The notes under the pieces: model-generated
The model's database searches: none
What the model saw: only the letters and a program-made list of their open reading frames with translations
Told to the model about the DNA's origin: nothing
Shown here: positions 30,080 through 39,344 of the stretch, piece after piece
Layout: every line of letters begins with the position of its first letter
Position numbering within the stretch: position 1 is the stretch's first letter
DNA from: Staphylococcus hyicus
GTDB lineage: Bacteria > Bacillota > Bacilli > Staphylococcales > Staphylococcaceae
Assembly (NCBI RefSeq): GCF_000816085.1
Contig: NZ_CP008747.1
Location: 1,550,001 to 1,614,000 of the forward strand
DNA: 64,000 bases
Direction of reading: 5' to 3'
Translations under genes and position numbers: made by a program

Positions 30080-31140
30080 TGTAATGCATCCTTAATGTAT
30101 TGAATAATACTATCTTTATCATTAGGTAATGCTTGAATCGGATTTTCTAACAAGTTAATTGCTGTATCTGGATCTTTAAGGCCATTACCCGTTAAAACTG
30201 CCACAACTTTTTGACCAGGTTTTAACTTTCCTTGACGATGTAACTTAATGAGCCCTGCGATGGAGGCATTACTTGCTGGCTCACTGAAGATACCCTCTTT
30301 TGATGTCATCAGTTGATAAGCTTCTAAAATTTCATCATCTGTAACGGCATCGATTAAACCATTAGAAGTGTCAATCGCATCAACCGCTTTATCCCAGCTT
30401 GCTGGGTTTCCAATTCGAATCGCCGTCGCAATCGTTTCAGGATTTTTCACAACTTTATTCTGCACGATTGGGGATGCACCTTTTGCCTGGAATCCAAACA
30501 TTTGTGGCTTGCCTGTTTGCTCACGCGCATCATACTCCTTGAAACCTTTCCAATACGCTGTTATATTACCTGCGTTCCCTACTGGAATAGCTAAAATATC
30601 TGGCGCCTGACCATCTAATTGTTCTACAATTTCGAAAGCAGCTGTTTTTTGGCCTTCAATACGATATGGGTTCACCGAATTCACTAATTCAATTTCTCCA
30701 TCTTGCGCGACCTCTTTCACGATTTCTAAAGCTTCATCAAAATTACCTTCAATCGAGACAATTTCAGCCCCATACATAACAGCTTGTGATAATTTTCCAA
30801 GCGCAATTTTCCCTTCTGGAATGACCACAATTGATTTTAATCCTGCACGTGCAGCATATGCTGCTGCTGAAGCGGATGTATTTCCAGTAGAAGCACAAAT
30901 CACAATTTTTCGTCCTTGTTCCTTTGCTTTTGTTACTGCCATGACCATCCCACGATCTTTAAACGATCCAGTAGGATTAGCACCCTCATACTTCACATAC
31001 AACTCCACCCCTAACATATCAGAAAGCGTATCGCAATATATTAATGGTGTGTGGCCTTCATTTAAAGACACATGAGGCGTTGCATCACTCACTGGTAAAA
31101 ATTGTCGATATTCTTGAACTAAACCTTTCCACATTTTCAT
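30076..31140 (-). CDS. thrC: Threonine synthase
   Basis: ThrC converts O-phosphohomoserine to threonine using PLP. With the start at ATG 31140 ([17 protein letters not shown]) it has 354 residues and fits the staphylococcal N-terminus. A TTG at 31149 would also be in frame but overlaps the hom stop codon and lacks spacing from GAAGGGG. The PLP lysine lies in [15 protein letters not shown], and the phosphate-binding loop in [12 protein letters not shown]. Confidence 0.95.
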   Translation of the reverse strand: MKMWKGLVQEYRQFLPVSDATPHVSLNEGHTPLIYCDTLSDMLGVELYVKYEGANPTGSFKDRGMVMAVTKAKEQGRKIVICASTGNTSASAAAYAARAGLKSIVVIPEGKIALGKLSQAVMYGAEIVSIEGNFDEALEIVKEVAQDGEIELVNSVNPYRIEGQKTAAFEIVEQLDGQAPDILAIPVGNAGNITAYWKGFKEYDAREQTGKPQMFGFQAKGASPIVQNKVVKNPETIATAIRIGNPASWDKAVDAIDTSNGLIDAVTDDEILEAYQLMTSKEGIFSEPASNASIAGLIKLHRQGKLKPGQKVVAVLTGNGLKDPDTAINLLENPIQALPNDKDSIIQYIKDALQ

Positions 31141-31145
31141 GCTAA

Positions 31146-32429
31146 TCAAGCCCCTTCTACTGGATAAATTTTCTTAACTTTGTATCCTTCTTCTGATTCA
31201 ATATATTGAGCAGGTAACTCATCGATGCCATTAATCACTAAAGCAACTGTTTGATCATTTATCGATTCGATTTTTAATGATTTATGAAATGGTAATGCAC
31301 CTTTAATCACAGATTCAACGTGTTTAATTGAAACCGCGGGTGTTTCAACTACAACATAAAAACTCGCTTTTTCAGAAATTGTAATCGGTTCATTGCTATC
31401 CATCATCTCTTTTGTTTCTTCTGTTTTCAATTCAAAGTGTGGTGGTAGCGTATGTAAATCTGATTCAAATTGTAAGGATACATTCAACAAATCACTTACA
31501 ACAGCACTACCTGTTGCTAAACTTCCTGCACCTTTTCCATAAAACATCGTTTCACCAACAGCATCTCCAATGACATATATCGCATTATATTCATTTTCTA
31601 CCGACGCTAGTTGATGAGATTGTGCTAAAAGCGTAGGTTTAACAGAAGCAGTGACACGACCGTTAGTATAACTTCCTTTACCAATTAATTTTATTTTATA
31701 TCCTAATGCTTTAGCCGCTTTGATATCCTCAGGTGTAACTCTAGATATCCCTTCTGTTTCTACATCATTTAAACGAATCACTTGGTTAAAAGATAAGTAA
31801 GATGTAATGACCACTTTTCGAGCAGCATCAATACCCTCAACATCGTCTGTAGGATCAGCTTCAGCGAACCCTAATTCTTGTGCTTCTTTAAGAGCATTAT
31901 CATATGAAGTACCATCTTCTGACATTTTAGTTAAAATAAAATTTGACGTACCATTAAAAATCCCCATAAATTCACTAATATTGTTCGCATTTAAGCCATT
32001 ATTTATCGCATTAACAATCGGTATACCACCTGCCACACTCGCCTCGTATTTTAAAGCAACTTTATTTGTTTGCGCTAAATCTTCTAATTCACGTAAATGT
32101 ACCGCAAGCAAATCTTTATTGGCAGTTATGACATGTTTTTTTTGAGTCAATGCTGCTTTCAACCAATCTACCGTTGGTTCAATGCCCCCCATTACTTCAA
32201 TAATGATATCTACATCCTCATCATTTAAAATATCATCTACATTTTCAGTAAGATGATATTGTTGGATATTAATCGGGCGATTTTTACTTTTATCTCGTAC
32301 TAGAATATGTTTAATTCGGATATCTTTTTGAATGGTGTCTTTAATCTGTTGGTGATTCTCTTCGATGATTTTTACAACACCCGAACCAACAGTGCCTAAT
32401 CCTAGTAATGCAACATTGAGTTGTTTCAT
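31146..32429 (-). CDS. hom: Homoserine dehydrogenase
   Basis: Hom reduces aspartate semialdehyde to homoserine, the branch point to threonine and methionine. The 427-residue protein has the Rossmann motif [12 protein letters not shown], the substrate-site region [51 protein letters not shown], and a C-terminal ACT domain (residues about 350-427) that usually mediates threonine feedback. It heads the hom-thrC-thrB operon, divergent from an aspartate kinase, so both early steps share one 189-base control region. Confidence 0.96.
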   Translation of the reverse strand: MKQLNVALLGLGTVGSGVVKIIEENHQQIKDTIQKDIRIKHILVRDKSKNRPINIQQYHLTENVDDILNDEDVDIIIEVMGGIEPTVDWLKAALTQKKHVITANKDLLAVHLRELEDLAQTNKVALKYEASVAGGIPIVNAINNGLNANNISEFMGIFNGTSNFILTKMSEDGTSYDNALKEAQELGFAEADPTDDVEGIDAARKVVITSYLSFNQVIRLNDVETEGISRVTPEDIKAAKALGYKIKLIGKGSYTNGRVTASVKPTLLAQSHQLASVENEYNAIYVIGDAVGETMFYGKGAGSLATGSAVVSDLLNVSLQFESDLHTLPPHFELKTEETKEMMDSNEPITISEKASFYVVVETPAVSIKHVESVIKGALPFHKSLKIESINDQTVALVINGIDELPAQYIESEEGYKVKKIYPVEGA

Positions 32430-32618
32430 ATAAAATCCCTCCGTATTTTTCTCTCAAAAAAAATTTGTGTATTGTTGAATTATACGTAAATATGGTTTAG
32501 TATAAGTGCATTAACAAAGTTTGTAAAGTTCTAAAAATTTAGAAAATATGCGTTTGAACATTTACTTTGTTATAAATTACGAATCCTCATTTAATCGAGA
32601 AAGAAAGGTTGTCATAGT

Positions 32619-33968
32619 ATGAAAGTATCTAAATTCGGTGGCAGTTCTGTTGCAACTGCTGAACAAATTCAAAAAGTATTAAATATTATTAACAGTGATA
32701 ATGAAAGACAAATTGTAATCGTTTCAGCACCTGGTAAGCGACATGATAAAGATACCAAGACAACCGATCTTTTGATTCGTTTATATGAAAAAGTCATAAA
32801 TCAATTAGATTATCAGCATAAAAAATCTGAAATTTTAGAACGCTTTAATGATATTATAAAGGGTCTAGATTTAAAAACCAACATTCTAGAAGAAATTGAT
32901 AGCACTTTAGAACAGTTAATTTTAGAGCTTAAAGATGAACCACAACGTTTATTAGACGCATTAAAATCTTCTGGAGAGAATTTCAATGCAAAAATAATCG
33001 CAGCATACAACACTGAACAAGGTGTCCCAACAGAGTATTTATCTCCTAAAGAAGCTGGGATTATTGTCACTGACGAACCAGGGAATGCTCAAATTCTTGA
33101 AAGTAGCTATGAAAAAATAAATGAATTAAATCAACGTAAACATAAAATCATTATTCCTGGATTTTTTGGATATTCTGAAAAAGGGAATATCGTCACGTTC
33201 CCAAGAGGTGGATCAGACATCACTGGAGCAATCATCGCCCGTGGCGTACGTGCAAAATTGTATGAAAATTTTACAGATGTCTCTGGAATCTATCGTGCTA
33301 ACCCCAATGTCATCCATGACCCTGAAATCATTAGTGAAATTACATATCGCGAAATGCGCGAATTATCTTATGCCGGCTTTGGTGTTTTTCATGATGAAGC
33401 TTTACAACCATTATATAGGTACCGCATTCCGGTCGTTATAAAAAATACTAATCGTCCAGATGACCCTGGCACGTATATCTTACATGATCGGGAATTTAAT
33501 CGTAAAAAAGTCGTATTAGGCATCAGTTGTGACAAAGGTTTTACGAGTATCAACATCAAAAAATATTTGATGAACAGACAAGTTGGTTTTACTGTGAAAA
33601 TCTTAAACATATTGGCAGAAAATAACATTTCTTTTGACCATATGCCTTCTGGAATAGATAACATCAGTATTATTATGAGAACAAATCAAATTCGAGGTAA
33701 AGAACAGAAAATTTTAGAAGCCATTCGTAAAGAATGTGACATTGATGAATTGAACATCGAACAAGACCTCGCAATTTTAATGGTCGTTGGCGAAGGCATG
33801 AGTGCAACAGTAGGGACAGCCAATAAAATTACGACAGCTCTGGCAGACGCGAACATTAACTTACGTATGATTAACCAAGGTTCTTCTGAGATTTCAATGA
33901 TGTTTGGTATATCTAATAACGATGCAGAATTAGCAGTGAAAGCATGTTATGACAAGTGCTATAATTAA
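32619..33968 (+). CDS. Aspartate kinase (aspartokinase)
   Basis: The enzyme phosphorylates aspartate, the first step toward lysine, threonine and methionine. The 449-residue monofunctional protein starts with KVSKFGGSSVA (nucleotide-binding), has FPRGGSDITGAIIARGV in the catalytic domain, and two ACT domains at the C-terminus (about 305-449; VVGEGMSATVGTANKITTAL, QGSSEISMMFGI), which bind the feedback amino acid. In S. aureus an aspartokinase gene has the same divergent position to hom. The pairing suggests a threonine/methionine-branch isoenzyme; a lysine-sensitive one would be in the dap operon (inference). AAAGG lies 11 bases upstream of ATG. Confidence 0.93.
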   Translation: MKVSKFGGSSVATAEQIQKVLNIINSDNERQIVIVSAPGKRHDKDTKTTDLLIRLYEKVINQLDYQHKKSEILERFNDIIKGLDLKTNILEEIDSTLEQLILELKDEPQRLLDALKSSGENFNAKIIAAYNTEQGVPTEYLSPKEAGIIVTDEPGNAQILESSYEKINELNQRKHKIIIPGFFGYSEKGNIVTFPRGGSDITGAIIARGVRAKLYENFTDVSGIYRANPNVIHDPEIISEITYREMRELSYAGFGVFHDEALQPLYRYRIPVVIKNTNRPDDPGTYILHDREFNRKKVVLGISCDKGFTSINIKKYLMNRQVGFTVKILNILAENNISFDHMPSGIDNISIIMRTNQIRGKEQKILEAIRKECDIDELNIEQDLAILMVVGEGMSATVGTANKITTALADANINLRMINQGSSEISMMFGISNNDAELAVKACYDKCYN

Positions 33969-34004
33969 CACCTCTTTATTATAACAGTGTGTCTTATTTG
34001 TGAA

Positions 34005-34049
34005 AAATGCCTTTGCCATTCATTACAAAATTGAATGGCAAAGGCATTT
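34005..34049. terminator. Bidirectional terminator after the aspartate kinase gene
   Basis: A perfect 18-bp stem: AAATGCCTTTGCCATTCA (34005-34022) pairs with TGAATGGCAAAGGCATTT (34032-34049). It lies between converging genes and can serve both. Confidence 0.88.
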
Positions 34050-34060
34050 AACATTTTTTA

Positions 34061-34651
34061 TTATGATGAACTTCTCTCTTGAATAACTTTTCTTAGTCGC
34101 TCCTCACCAACGACCGTTTTAAGTGTTACAAATTGAAAATAGCTCATTCGATCGATTAAATGTCTAAAATGTCTTATTTGTTTTTCATTAATAGACTCGT
34201 ACAAATGAAACATTAAAATGATTTCTGGCTTTATAAAATCCACATTCCATTTTAAAGAATGATAATAAATATGTTTTTCAGGAATACGTATTTGATTGTC
34301 TAAACGAAAAATCCATTGATCCTCATCCACATCATAAATTCGTATTTTCAACACACATATCTCATGACTTTTAACTGCTATAAAAAATATATTTTTAAGT
34401 TCAATATCTTCTTTAGGAATGCGCTTTCCATTTTCATCAATACCTTCAATTTGATACGCTTCAGGAATGGCATTAAGCACAGTTAATAAATGTTGTCGTT
34501 TAACACTTATCGCAACCTTCTTAGAAATTTCAAGTTGATCGTTCAAAAATAATTCAGTCGCAACGTCTCCATAAAATTTAAAGTATTCAGGGACATGCGT
34601 TATCAAAATATCCATTAAAGTTCTTGTGTTATTTTGGTGTAAATCACTCAA
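34061..34651 (-). CDS. Nucleotidyltransferase-like hypothetical protein
   Basis: A 196-residue cytoplasmic protein with no recognised name. The layout recalls minimal nucleotidyltransferase folds used by aminoglycoside nucleotidyltransferases and AbiEii-type proteins: an N-terminal helix-strand segment (KFYGDVATELFLNDQLEISKKVAISV), a substrate-like strand pair (KNIFFIAVKSHEICVLKIRIYDVDEDQW), and KWNVDFIKPEIILMFHLYE. A clear GS-x9-DxD motif is absent, so catalytic activity is doubtful. Orthologues next to the aspartokinase gene exist in other staphylococci as far as I recall. It starts at ATG 34651. Confidence 0.7.
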   Translation of the reverse strand: MSDLHQNNTRTLMDILITHVPEYFKFYGDVATELFLNDQLEISKKVAISVKRQHLLTVLNAIPEAYQIEGIDENGKRIPKEDIELKNIFFIAVKSHEICVLKIRIYDVDEDQWIFRLDNQIRIPEKHIYYHSLKWNVDFIKPEIILMFHLYESINEKQIRHFRHLIDRMSYFQFVTLKTVVGEERLRKVIQERSSS

Positions 34652-35324
34652 CTTATGCCCTCCTTTCTGGAAACCGCTTTCATCACATAGGTCATTATAT
34701 TAAAAATAACTTCGATACGCAATGTATTAGGATTAAATAACTTTAGCATTCAAAAAATAACCGTTCATATTATAACCTTCTGCATAATAAAATGTTGCGA
34801 TGATAATCTAACAGTTAATCTTTGTTTGTAACAGTGTGATGTTTGAAATAAAACTTTTGTATTCTACGATGTATTAAAATATCCAAATATAATACTCCCT
34901 AACAATTTAAACTTTTGAATACCCCATTTAATTCGAACATTGTTACACAACATTTCAAGGAATTTAAAAATATTTAAAATATCACCATCATTTTATTAGG
35001 ATATTTTATTTTTCAATTCTTCCCAATGTGGCAACTGATTTTAAAAACATTAAGTGTGAATTCTTAAAAATATAAATCTTACTTCTTTAAAAGCTTTCTA
35101 TCCAAGCACTTTAGTCTTTTCATCCTTTATATATACATAAACGAAGCAAATCGAATAGTTTCTTTTAAAAATAATTATTGATATGTTAAAAAGAGCTTTT
35201 GCGCCATATTATAATTTTTTCGATTTTTTTGCTTCATTCTAAGAGTATTCCATTGAAAAGTATAAAATTTTTAATATAATATAGTATAGGTTCTCAAAAA
35301 GATTAGAAAAAAAGGAGTGAAAAA
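34652..35324. other. 673-base AT-rich intergenic region before the SarA-like gene
   Basis: No frame with a convincing ribosome site is present on either strand, and there is no strong hairpin. The last 45 bases hold the promoter-like TATAATATAGTATAGG and AAAGGAGTG of the SarA-like gene. The size is typical of long staphylococcal regulator leaders, so a small RNA or several promoters could lie here, but nothing specific is visible. Confidence 0.4.
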
Positions 35325-35690
35325 ATGAATAAACAATATGATTTAGATATTAATAAGGTTTTTTTCTATGAATCACACCGAAAAAAAATAATTAGCGAAC
35401 TAAAAAAACGACATAATTTAAAATTAAATGACATTCTGTTTTTGCATCACCTTAAAACTACAGAAAGTCGTCGTATTTCATTACATAAAGTTAAACAATC
35501 AATTGATTTTAGCCTTATGGAAATTCATAAATCACTTACCGCGCTAACTGAAAATGGAATCATTGGCAAAGAACGCTCAACTGAAGATGAACGTAAAGTT
35601 TTTATAACAATTACCGATGAGCAAGAAGAAAAAATGAAAGAAGTACTTGAAAACTTCGAAATATTAATTAAAGACACTATTCAATCTTAA
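35325..35690 (+). CDS. SarA/MarR-family winged-helix transcriptional regulator
   Basis: A 121-residue single-domain regulator of the staphylococcal Sar family. It has the hydrophobic N-terminal helix with Lys (YESHRKKIISELKKRHNLKLNDILFLHHL), a recognition region (SLMEIHKSLTALTENGIIGKERS) and the wing signature STEDERKVFITITDEQ; the D-E-R triad is conserved in SarA. These proteins bind AT-rich promoters of virulence genes. AAAGGAGTG precedes ATG 35325. Which Sar paralogue it corresponds to cannot be decided from sequence alone. It stands alone with a long upstream region and its own terminator. Confidence 0.85.
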   Translation: MNKQYDLDINKVFFYESHRKKIISELKKRHNLKLNDILFLHHLKTTESRRISLHKVKQSIDFSLMEIHKSLTALTENGIIGKERSTEDERKVFITITDEQEEKMKEVLENFEILIKDTIQS

Positions 35691-35715
35691 ACACTTTTAA
35701 AAGAATATCCGCTTC

Positions 35716-35766
35716 AGAGTAAGACTGTCTCATTACAACTGGTGATTTACGTCTTGCTCTTTTTTT
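35716..35766 (+). terminator. Terminator of the SarA-like gene
   Basis: AGAGTAAGAC (35716-35725) pairs with GTCTTGCTCT (35751-35760) with one mismatch, followed by TTTTTT. Confidence 0.75.
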
Positions 35767-35862
35767 ATATGATACTTCTTTTAATTACGCTAACGAATAG
35801 AATTGATTAAACCCTTTAATCAACAACAATTTAATCCCCCAACTTAAACAGAGGTGAATAGC

Positions 35863-36702
35863 ATGTTTTTGACTCTCATATTATATACAATCATCATTTT
35901 CATTTTGATTTTTGCCATTTTAAACCATGTGAAATTTAAAAGACAAAATGATTATTTACGCTATGTTAACAAGCGTTTAGTATTAAAATTGGAACATGAG
36001 AAAAAGAAAAACAACACCCAAATCATTCCTACAGTTCAAGCGATTCGAACACCTCACCAAGACAAGCGACATATAAAAAATGTTTTAACACAATCCTTTA
36101 ACCAACTAATTCACTCCGGAGACATCACATCGTTTAAAGTTCTTTCAACGAATCAAATTGCAAAAAGAAATCTATTTTATAAAGACTTATCTCTAATTGA
36201 TTTTGTCGTCCTTTCCAATTTGGGTCTATTCTTAGTTAAATTAACCCATTTTAAGACAAAGACCTTTATGCATTTTAACGGTGCTAACCAGCCATCACTC
36301 CCTTTCCCAGATCAATTTGCACATCATATAAGTCAAATGTATCATCAACAATTTCATCCAGATTCGAATGTGCCTTATACTTTTAGTGAAAAAATCACAT
36401 CAGACAAAGTCATCTATCAATTTTACAAATATGATCCTTTAAAAAGTGTAGAATCATCCGAACGCAACCTTTCACACGATATCGAAAAGCATGTAAACAT
36501 TAACGTATCAACGTTGTCTTGTATTTTCGATACCAACCAAACGATTTACGAAAATCAACAGAATCAATATCGTAAAGTTGCTTTAATTAAAAACGAACAA
36601 GCTTTAACAACATACATTCATACATTTGCAAAAACGTCACACTCCTATTTAACGGACGATACCTTAACACAATTAGAAACGTTATTCACACAAAAACACT
36701 AA
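35863..36702 (+). CDS. Membrane-anchored protein with degenerate NERD-like domain
   Basis: This 279-residue protein starts at ATG 35863 (AGAGGTGA upstream). An N-terminal membrane helix (LTLILYTIIIFILIFAILN) is followed by a basic stretch and a cytoplasmic domain. Residues about 100-125 (YKDLSLIDFVVLSNLGLFLVKLTHF) resemble the core of the nuclease-related NERD domain (IDHIVLS-GVFVIETKN), but the conserved E-x-K is not preserved, so nuclease activity is doubtful. The rest has no family I recognise. It converges on nuc2 across a shared terminator. The assignment is tentative. Confidence 0.7.
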   Translation: MFLTLILYTIIIFILIFAILNHVKFKRQNDYLRYVNKRLVLKLEHEKKKNNTQIIPTVQAIRTPHQDKRHIKNVLTQSFNQLIHSGDITSFKVLSTNQIAKRNLFYKDLSLIDFVVLSNLGLFLVKLTHFKTKTFMHFNGANQPSLPFPDQFAHHISQMYHQQFHPDSNVPYTFSEKITSDKVIYQFYKYDPLKSVESSERNLSHDIEKHVNINVSTLSCIFDTNQTIYENQQNQYRKVALIKNEQALTTYIHTFAKTSHSYLTDDTLTQLETLFTQKH

Positions 36703-36728
36703 CCCTACATTATTTTGTAGGGTTAGTG
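36697..36728. terminator. Bidirectional terminator between the NERD-like gene and nuc2
   Basis: A 13-bp perfect stem CACTAACCCTACA (36697-36709) pairs with TGTAGGGTTAGTG (36716-36728). It overlaps the stop codon of the plus-strand gene and lies 9 bases beyond the end of nuc2. Confidence 0.8.
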
Positions 36729-36736
36729 CCATTTTA

Positions 36737-37246
36737 TTAATTACTCCAAATATTCTTTTTTAACTTTTGAGCTTGTTTTTGTGCTTGTTCTATACGCTCT
36801 TGATATTTGTAATTAGGACGATAGAATTTTGCACGTGCCAAACCTTCTTTAGCTAGCTTTTCATTAAACATTTCTTTTCCTAACCATACATAGGCTAATG
36901 TTCTACCATAACGGTCTTTTTCTTGTTTATCATATTCTAAACGTACTTTTTGATTTGTTAAATGGCGTTTCGTAAAGTCTGATGCTTCTTTTCCATATGG
37001 TTGAACTGGTGTGTTAGGTTTAACAGTTTCGGGAGTATCTACCCCTATCATTCTTACCTTTTCTTGTTTACCATCTTTATCAACGATAATCGTATCTCCA
37101 TCTACGACACGTAATACTTTATAAGTTTGCTCATTCGCATTGCTAAAACCAGCTGATTTAAACGGACCACTTTCCGTCATAAATTGTATAGATAGTACAA
37201 TAATTGCTGCTACGACAATGATTAATCCTGTTGTTATCTTTTTCAT
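36737..37246 (-). CDS. nuc2: Membrane-anchored thermonuclease (Nuc2-like)
   Basis: This staphylococcal nuclease-fold enzyme degrades DNA and RNA with calcium. The 169-residue protein has one N-terminal membrane anchor (TTGLIIVVAAIIVLSIQFM) and a complete TNase domain: VVDGDTIIV and IGVDTPE (calcium ligands and catalytic Glu), VRMIG (catalytic Arg), DRYGRTLAYV (second Arg). A single uncleaved-looking helix and its position beside the aspartokinase-hom region match nuc2 of S. aureus, which is surface-bound, rather than secreted nuc1. The start is ATG 37246, 5 bases after GGGTGG; an in-frame ATG at 37273 lacks a ribosome site. Confidence 0.92.
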   Translation of the reverse strand: MKKITTGLIIVVAAIIVLSIQFMTESGPFKSAGFSNANEQTYKVLRVVDGDTIIVDKDGKQEKVRMIGVDTPETVKPNTPVQPYGKEASDFTKRHLTNQKVRLEYDKQEKDRYGRTLAYVWLGKEMFNEKLAKEGLARAKFYRPNYKYQERIEQAQKQAQKLKKNIWSN

Positions 37247-37389
37247 AAGTCCACCCTTTTCTAATAGTCTCATTAATCATAATTAAATTACTGATTAAGG
37301 TCAATGTAACTGAAATTCAATTTTTAAGAAGAATCACGTTCAAATCATATAATGAAATGATATAATCAATGCAATAGGAGTGAAATAAA

Positions 37390-37599
37390 ATGAATACATT
37401 ACGTGAAAATAGTCTTTCCATTATCATCATCATTTTTGCTATTGCATTAGGATTCTTTTTGCAACACTTTTTTAATTTACCTTTAATTGCAGGTGCATTT
37501 ATTGGTGTCTTACTTGGTGTTGCCGGCGGGTTCGTGATTCAAAAATTGAACAGTAAACGCCAACCTCAATCTAAAAGCAATAAACATAAAGAATATTAA
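37390..37599 (+). CDS. Small two-helix membrane protein
   Basis: A 69-residue protein with two hydrophobic segments (LSIIIIIFAIALGFFLQHFF and LIAGAFIGVLLGVAGGFVIQ) joined by a tight turn, and a basic Lys/Ser tail. ATAGGAGTG lies upstream of ATG 37390. It is divergent from nuc2 and ends in a terminator. I do not recognise its function; glycine spacing in helix 2 suggests self-association. Confidence 0.75.
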   Translation: MNTLRENSLSIIIIIFAIALGFFLQHFFNLPLIAGAFIGVLLGVAGGFVIQKLNSKRQPQSKSNKHKEY

Positions 37600-37605
37600 T
37601 TACTG

Positions 37606-37639
37606 AACAGAAAGCTTTACTTGATGGCTTTCTGTTTTT
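37606..37639. terminator. Terminator after the small membrane protein gene
   Basis: AACAGAAAGC (37606-37615) pairs with GCTTTCTGTT (37627-37636), then TTT. The converging response-regulator gene ends just beyond it. Confidence 0.8.
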
Positions 37640-37650
37640 ATCATTATACG

Positions 37651-38253
37651 TTAAATCCAACCTGCTTCTTTCGCTTTTTTCCAGGCATCAAAACGATTTT
37701 CAGCTTCTAACTTTTCAATCATCACAGAAGCATAATTTCGTACCGTACCTTCTGACAGAAATAACTTTGTTGCTATAGATTTATGACTTAGACCTTTGCC
37801 TATTTCAATTAAAATCATTTGTTCACGATGTGTAAGCGGGTTACTTTTTCTAAACACATGTGTCATTAGGGAGACACTATATGTTTTTTCCCCATTCAAC
37901 GCACGGTGAATTGCAGCTCGTAAGTCTTCAATCGATTGCTCTTTTAACAAAAATGCATCCACATCATTTGCTACTGCTTTTTCGAAATAACCTGGTCTTT
38001 TAAATGTTGTTAAAATAATCACTGATGTTTCCAAATGATGTTCACGTATACGATGTAGGACTTCTAAACCATTCATTTCAGGCATTTCAATATCTAAAAT
38101 AGCAATATCCGGCTGGTGTTGTTGAACACTTTGCCAAGCTGCAAGCCCATTGGTAGCAATTTCGATGACATGCATCGTGCCATCTAACTCTAAAAGCTGT
38201 TTCATTGCATCGGCAACCATCATTTGATCTTCTGCTATTACGACACGTATCAT
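37651..38253 (-). CDS. LuxR-type (NarL/FixJ) response regulator
   Basis: This 200-residue two-component regulator starts at ATG 38253 (MIRVVIAED), 5 bases after AAAGGGGGAG. The receiver domain has acidic ED at 8-9, the phospho-acceptor Asp in IAILDIEMPEMNG, Thr in VIILTTFK and a Lys in FLLKEQS. The C-terminal LuxR helix-turn-helix has LTHREQMILIEIGKGLSHKSIATKLFLSEGTVRNY. Four bases overlap with the kinase gene, so they are co-translated. The partner architecture recalls DesK-DesR and LiaS/VraS systems. Confidence 0.93.
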   Translation of the reverse strand: MIRVVIAEDQMMVADAMKQLLELDGTMHVIEIATNGLAAWQSVQQHQPDIAILDIEMPEMNGLEVLHRIREHHLETSVIILTTFKRPGYFEKAVANDVDAFLLKEQSIEDLRAAIHRALNGEKTYSVSLMTHVFRKSNPLTHREQMILIEIGKGLSHKSIATKLFLSEGTVRNYASVMIEKLEAENRFDAWKKAKEAGWI

Positions 38254-39344
38254 GCCAACTCCCCCTTTTGTACCCATATCAACAGCTTTAAACCAGAATC
38301 ACTTGTTACTACTTTAAGATTTCCATTTAACGTATTTACTCGCTCTGCAATACTTTTTAACGTGACGTTTGCATCCTTTAGCATAGCGCCATTATCTTGA
38401 ATGACGATTTCAACCATCCTTTTATGTTCCTTTATAGATAATATGACACAATCCGCTTTAGAATGCTTAATCACATTATTCATTGCCTCTCTTAATATCA
38501 TAGCTAATGTCGTTTGTTTTTGAATTGAGCAATGTTTTAACAATTCAGTTCCATTCACTTTGAACTGTACATTTGCTTGTAATAACAACTGCTCCATTCG
38601 TTCAACTTCAGACTCAAATGTAATCCACTTCACATGATCAACAATCCGACGTACTTGATTTAATGTATCTTTAGAAATAGTTTGAATATCCTCCATTTGA
38701 ACCTTTGCTTGATGAGGTTGAGAGGCTATTAAATTTTGCACTAACTCTGATTTAATGGCGATACTTGCGAATACATGCCCTAATGTATCATGAAGATCTT
38801 GTGCAATGCGCTGTCTTTCTTGTTCGGCTAATAGAGTATTAATTTGTTGTTCTTGATGTTGGATACGTTGTTCTAATACATGCTTCTCTTCATTTTTATA
38901 ATTAATGATAAAACTTGCTATGAGTATACACTCAATAATAATGACATAGACGATTAATGCCTTAAAAAGAACACATGTTAGTAACATAATTGCAAACAAA
39001 CTCACAAAATAACTCACCAACATCAAGCGTGATAGAACGTTAAAAAAATAAATAGGCAAATAAAATGTTAAAAAAACAAATAAGATTACAATAGAAGGAT
39101 TAATGAAAAAAGCTAATGAAACAATACAACAACAGTGGATAGCGATAATCCAATCGAGATAGCGCTTTAACTCATTCAAAGTTAAAAACGTTAACAAGCA
39201 TGTCGTTAACATAAAGATAAACCAAATGACGATTGAAACAATCAATGATTTAGTTTGATGATTGAGATACAAAGTAACGATTGGCATAAGCAAATAAGTA
39301 AGGTGGATATAGGGATACCTTGCAATTCTATCCTTTATACTCAA
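38250..39344 (-). CDS. Sensor histidine kinase, HisKA_3 type (DesK/LiaS-like)
   Basis: A membrane sensor kinase of about 364 residues: five or six N-terminal membrane helices with almost no extracellular loop, a coiled linker, the HisKA_3 phosphoacceptor site ERQRIAQDLHDTLGHVFASIA, and a HATPase domain (REAMNNVIKHSKA, VIQDNGA). The lack of a loop suggests it senses membrane state or works with the adjacent ABC exporter. I place the start at TTG 39344, which overlaps the permease stop codon and follows AGTGGGTG. An ATG at 39401 would lie inside the permease gene. Confidence 0.88.
   Translation of the reverse strand: MSIKDRIARYPYIHLTYLLMPIVTLYLNHQTKSLIVSIVIWFIFMLTTCLLTFLTLNELKRYLDWIIAIHCCCIVSLAFFINPSIVILFVFLTFYLPIYFFNVLSRLMLVSYFVSLFAIMLLTCVLFKALIVYVIIIECILIASFIINYKNEEKHVLEQRIQHQEQQINTLLAEQERQRIAQDLHDTLGHVFASIAIKSELVQNLIASQPHQAKVQMEDIQTISKDTLNQVRRIVDHVKWITFESEVERMEQLLLQANVQFKVNGTELLKHCSIQKQTTLAMILREAMNNVIKHSKADCVILSIKEHKRMVEIVIQDNGAMLKDANVTLKSIAERVNTLNGNLKVVTSDSGLKLLIWVQKGELA

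Noticed and set aside
32534..32548. CodY-like motif (AAAATTTAGAAAATA) between hom and the aspartate kinase gene
   Set aside because: It matches the CodY consensus at only 11 of 15 positions in a very AT-rich region, which is within chance.
32430..32618. Possible lysine or threonine riboswitch or T-box before the aspartate kinase or hom gene
   Set aside because: The 189 bases are too short and too AT-rich to hold a lysine riboswitch or T-box plus two promoters, and no conserved core is visible.
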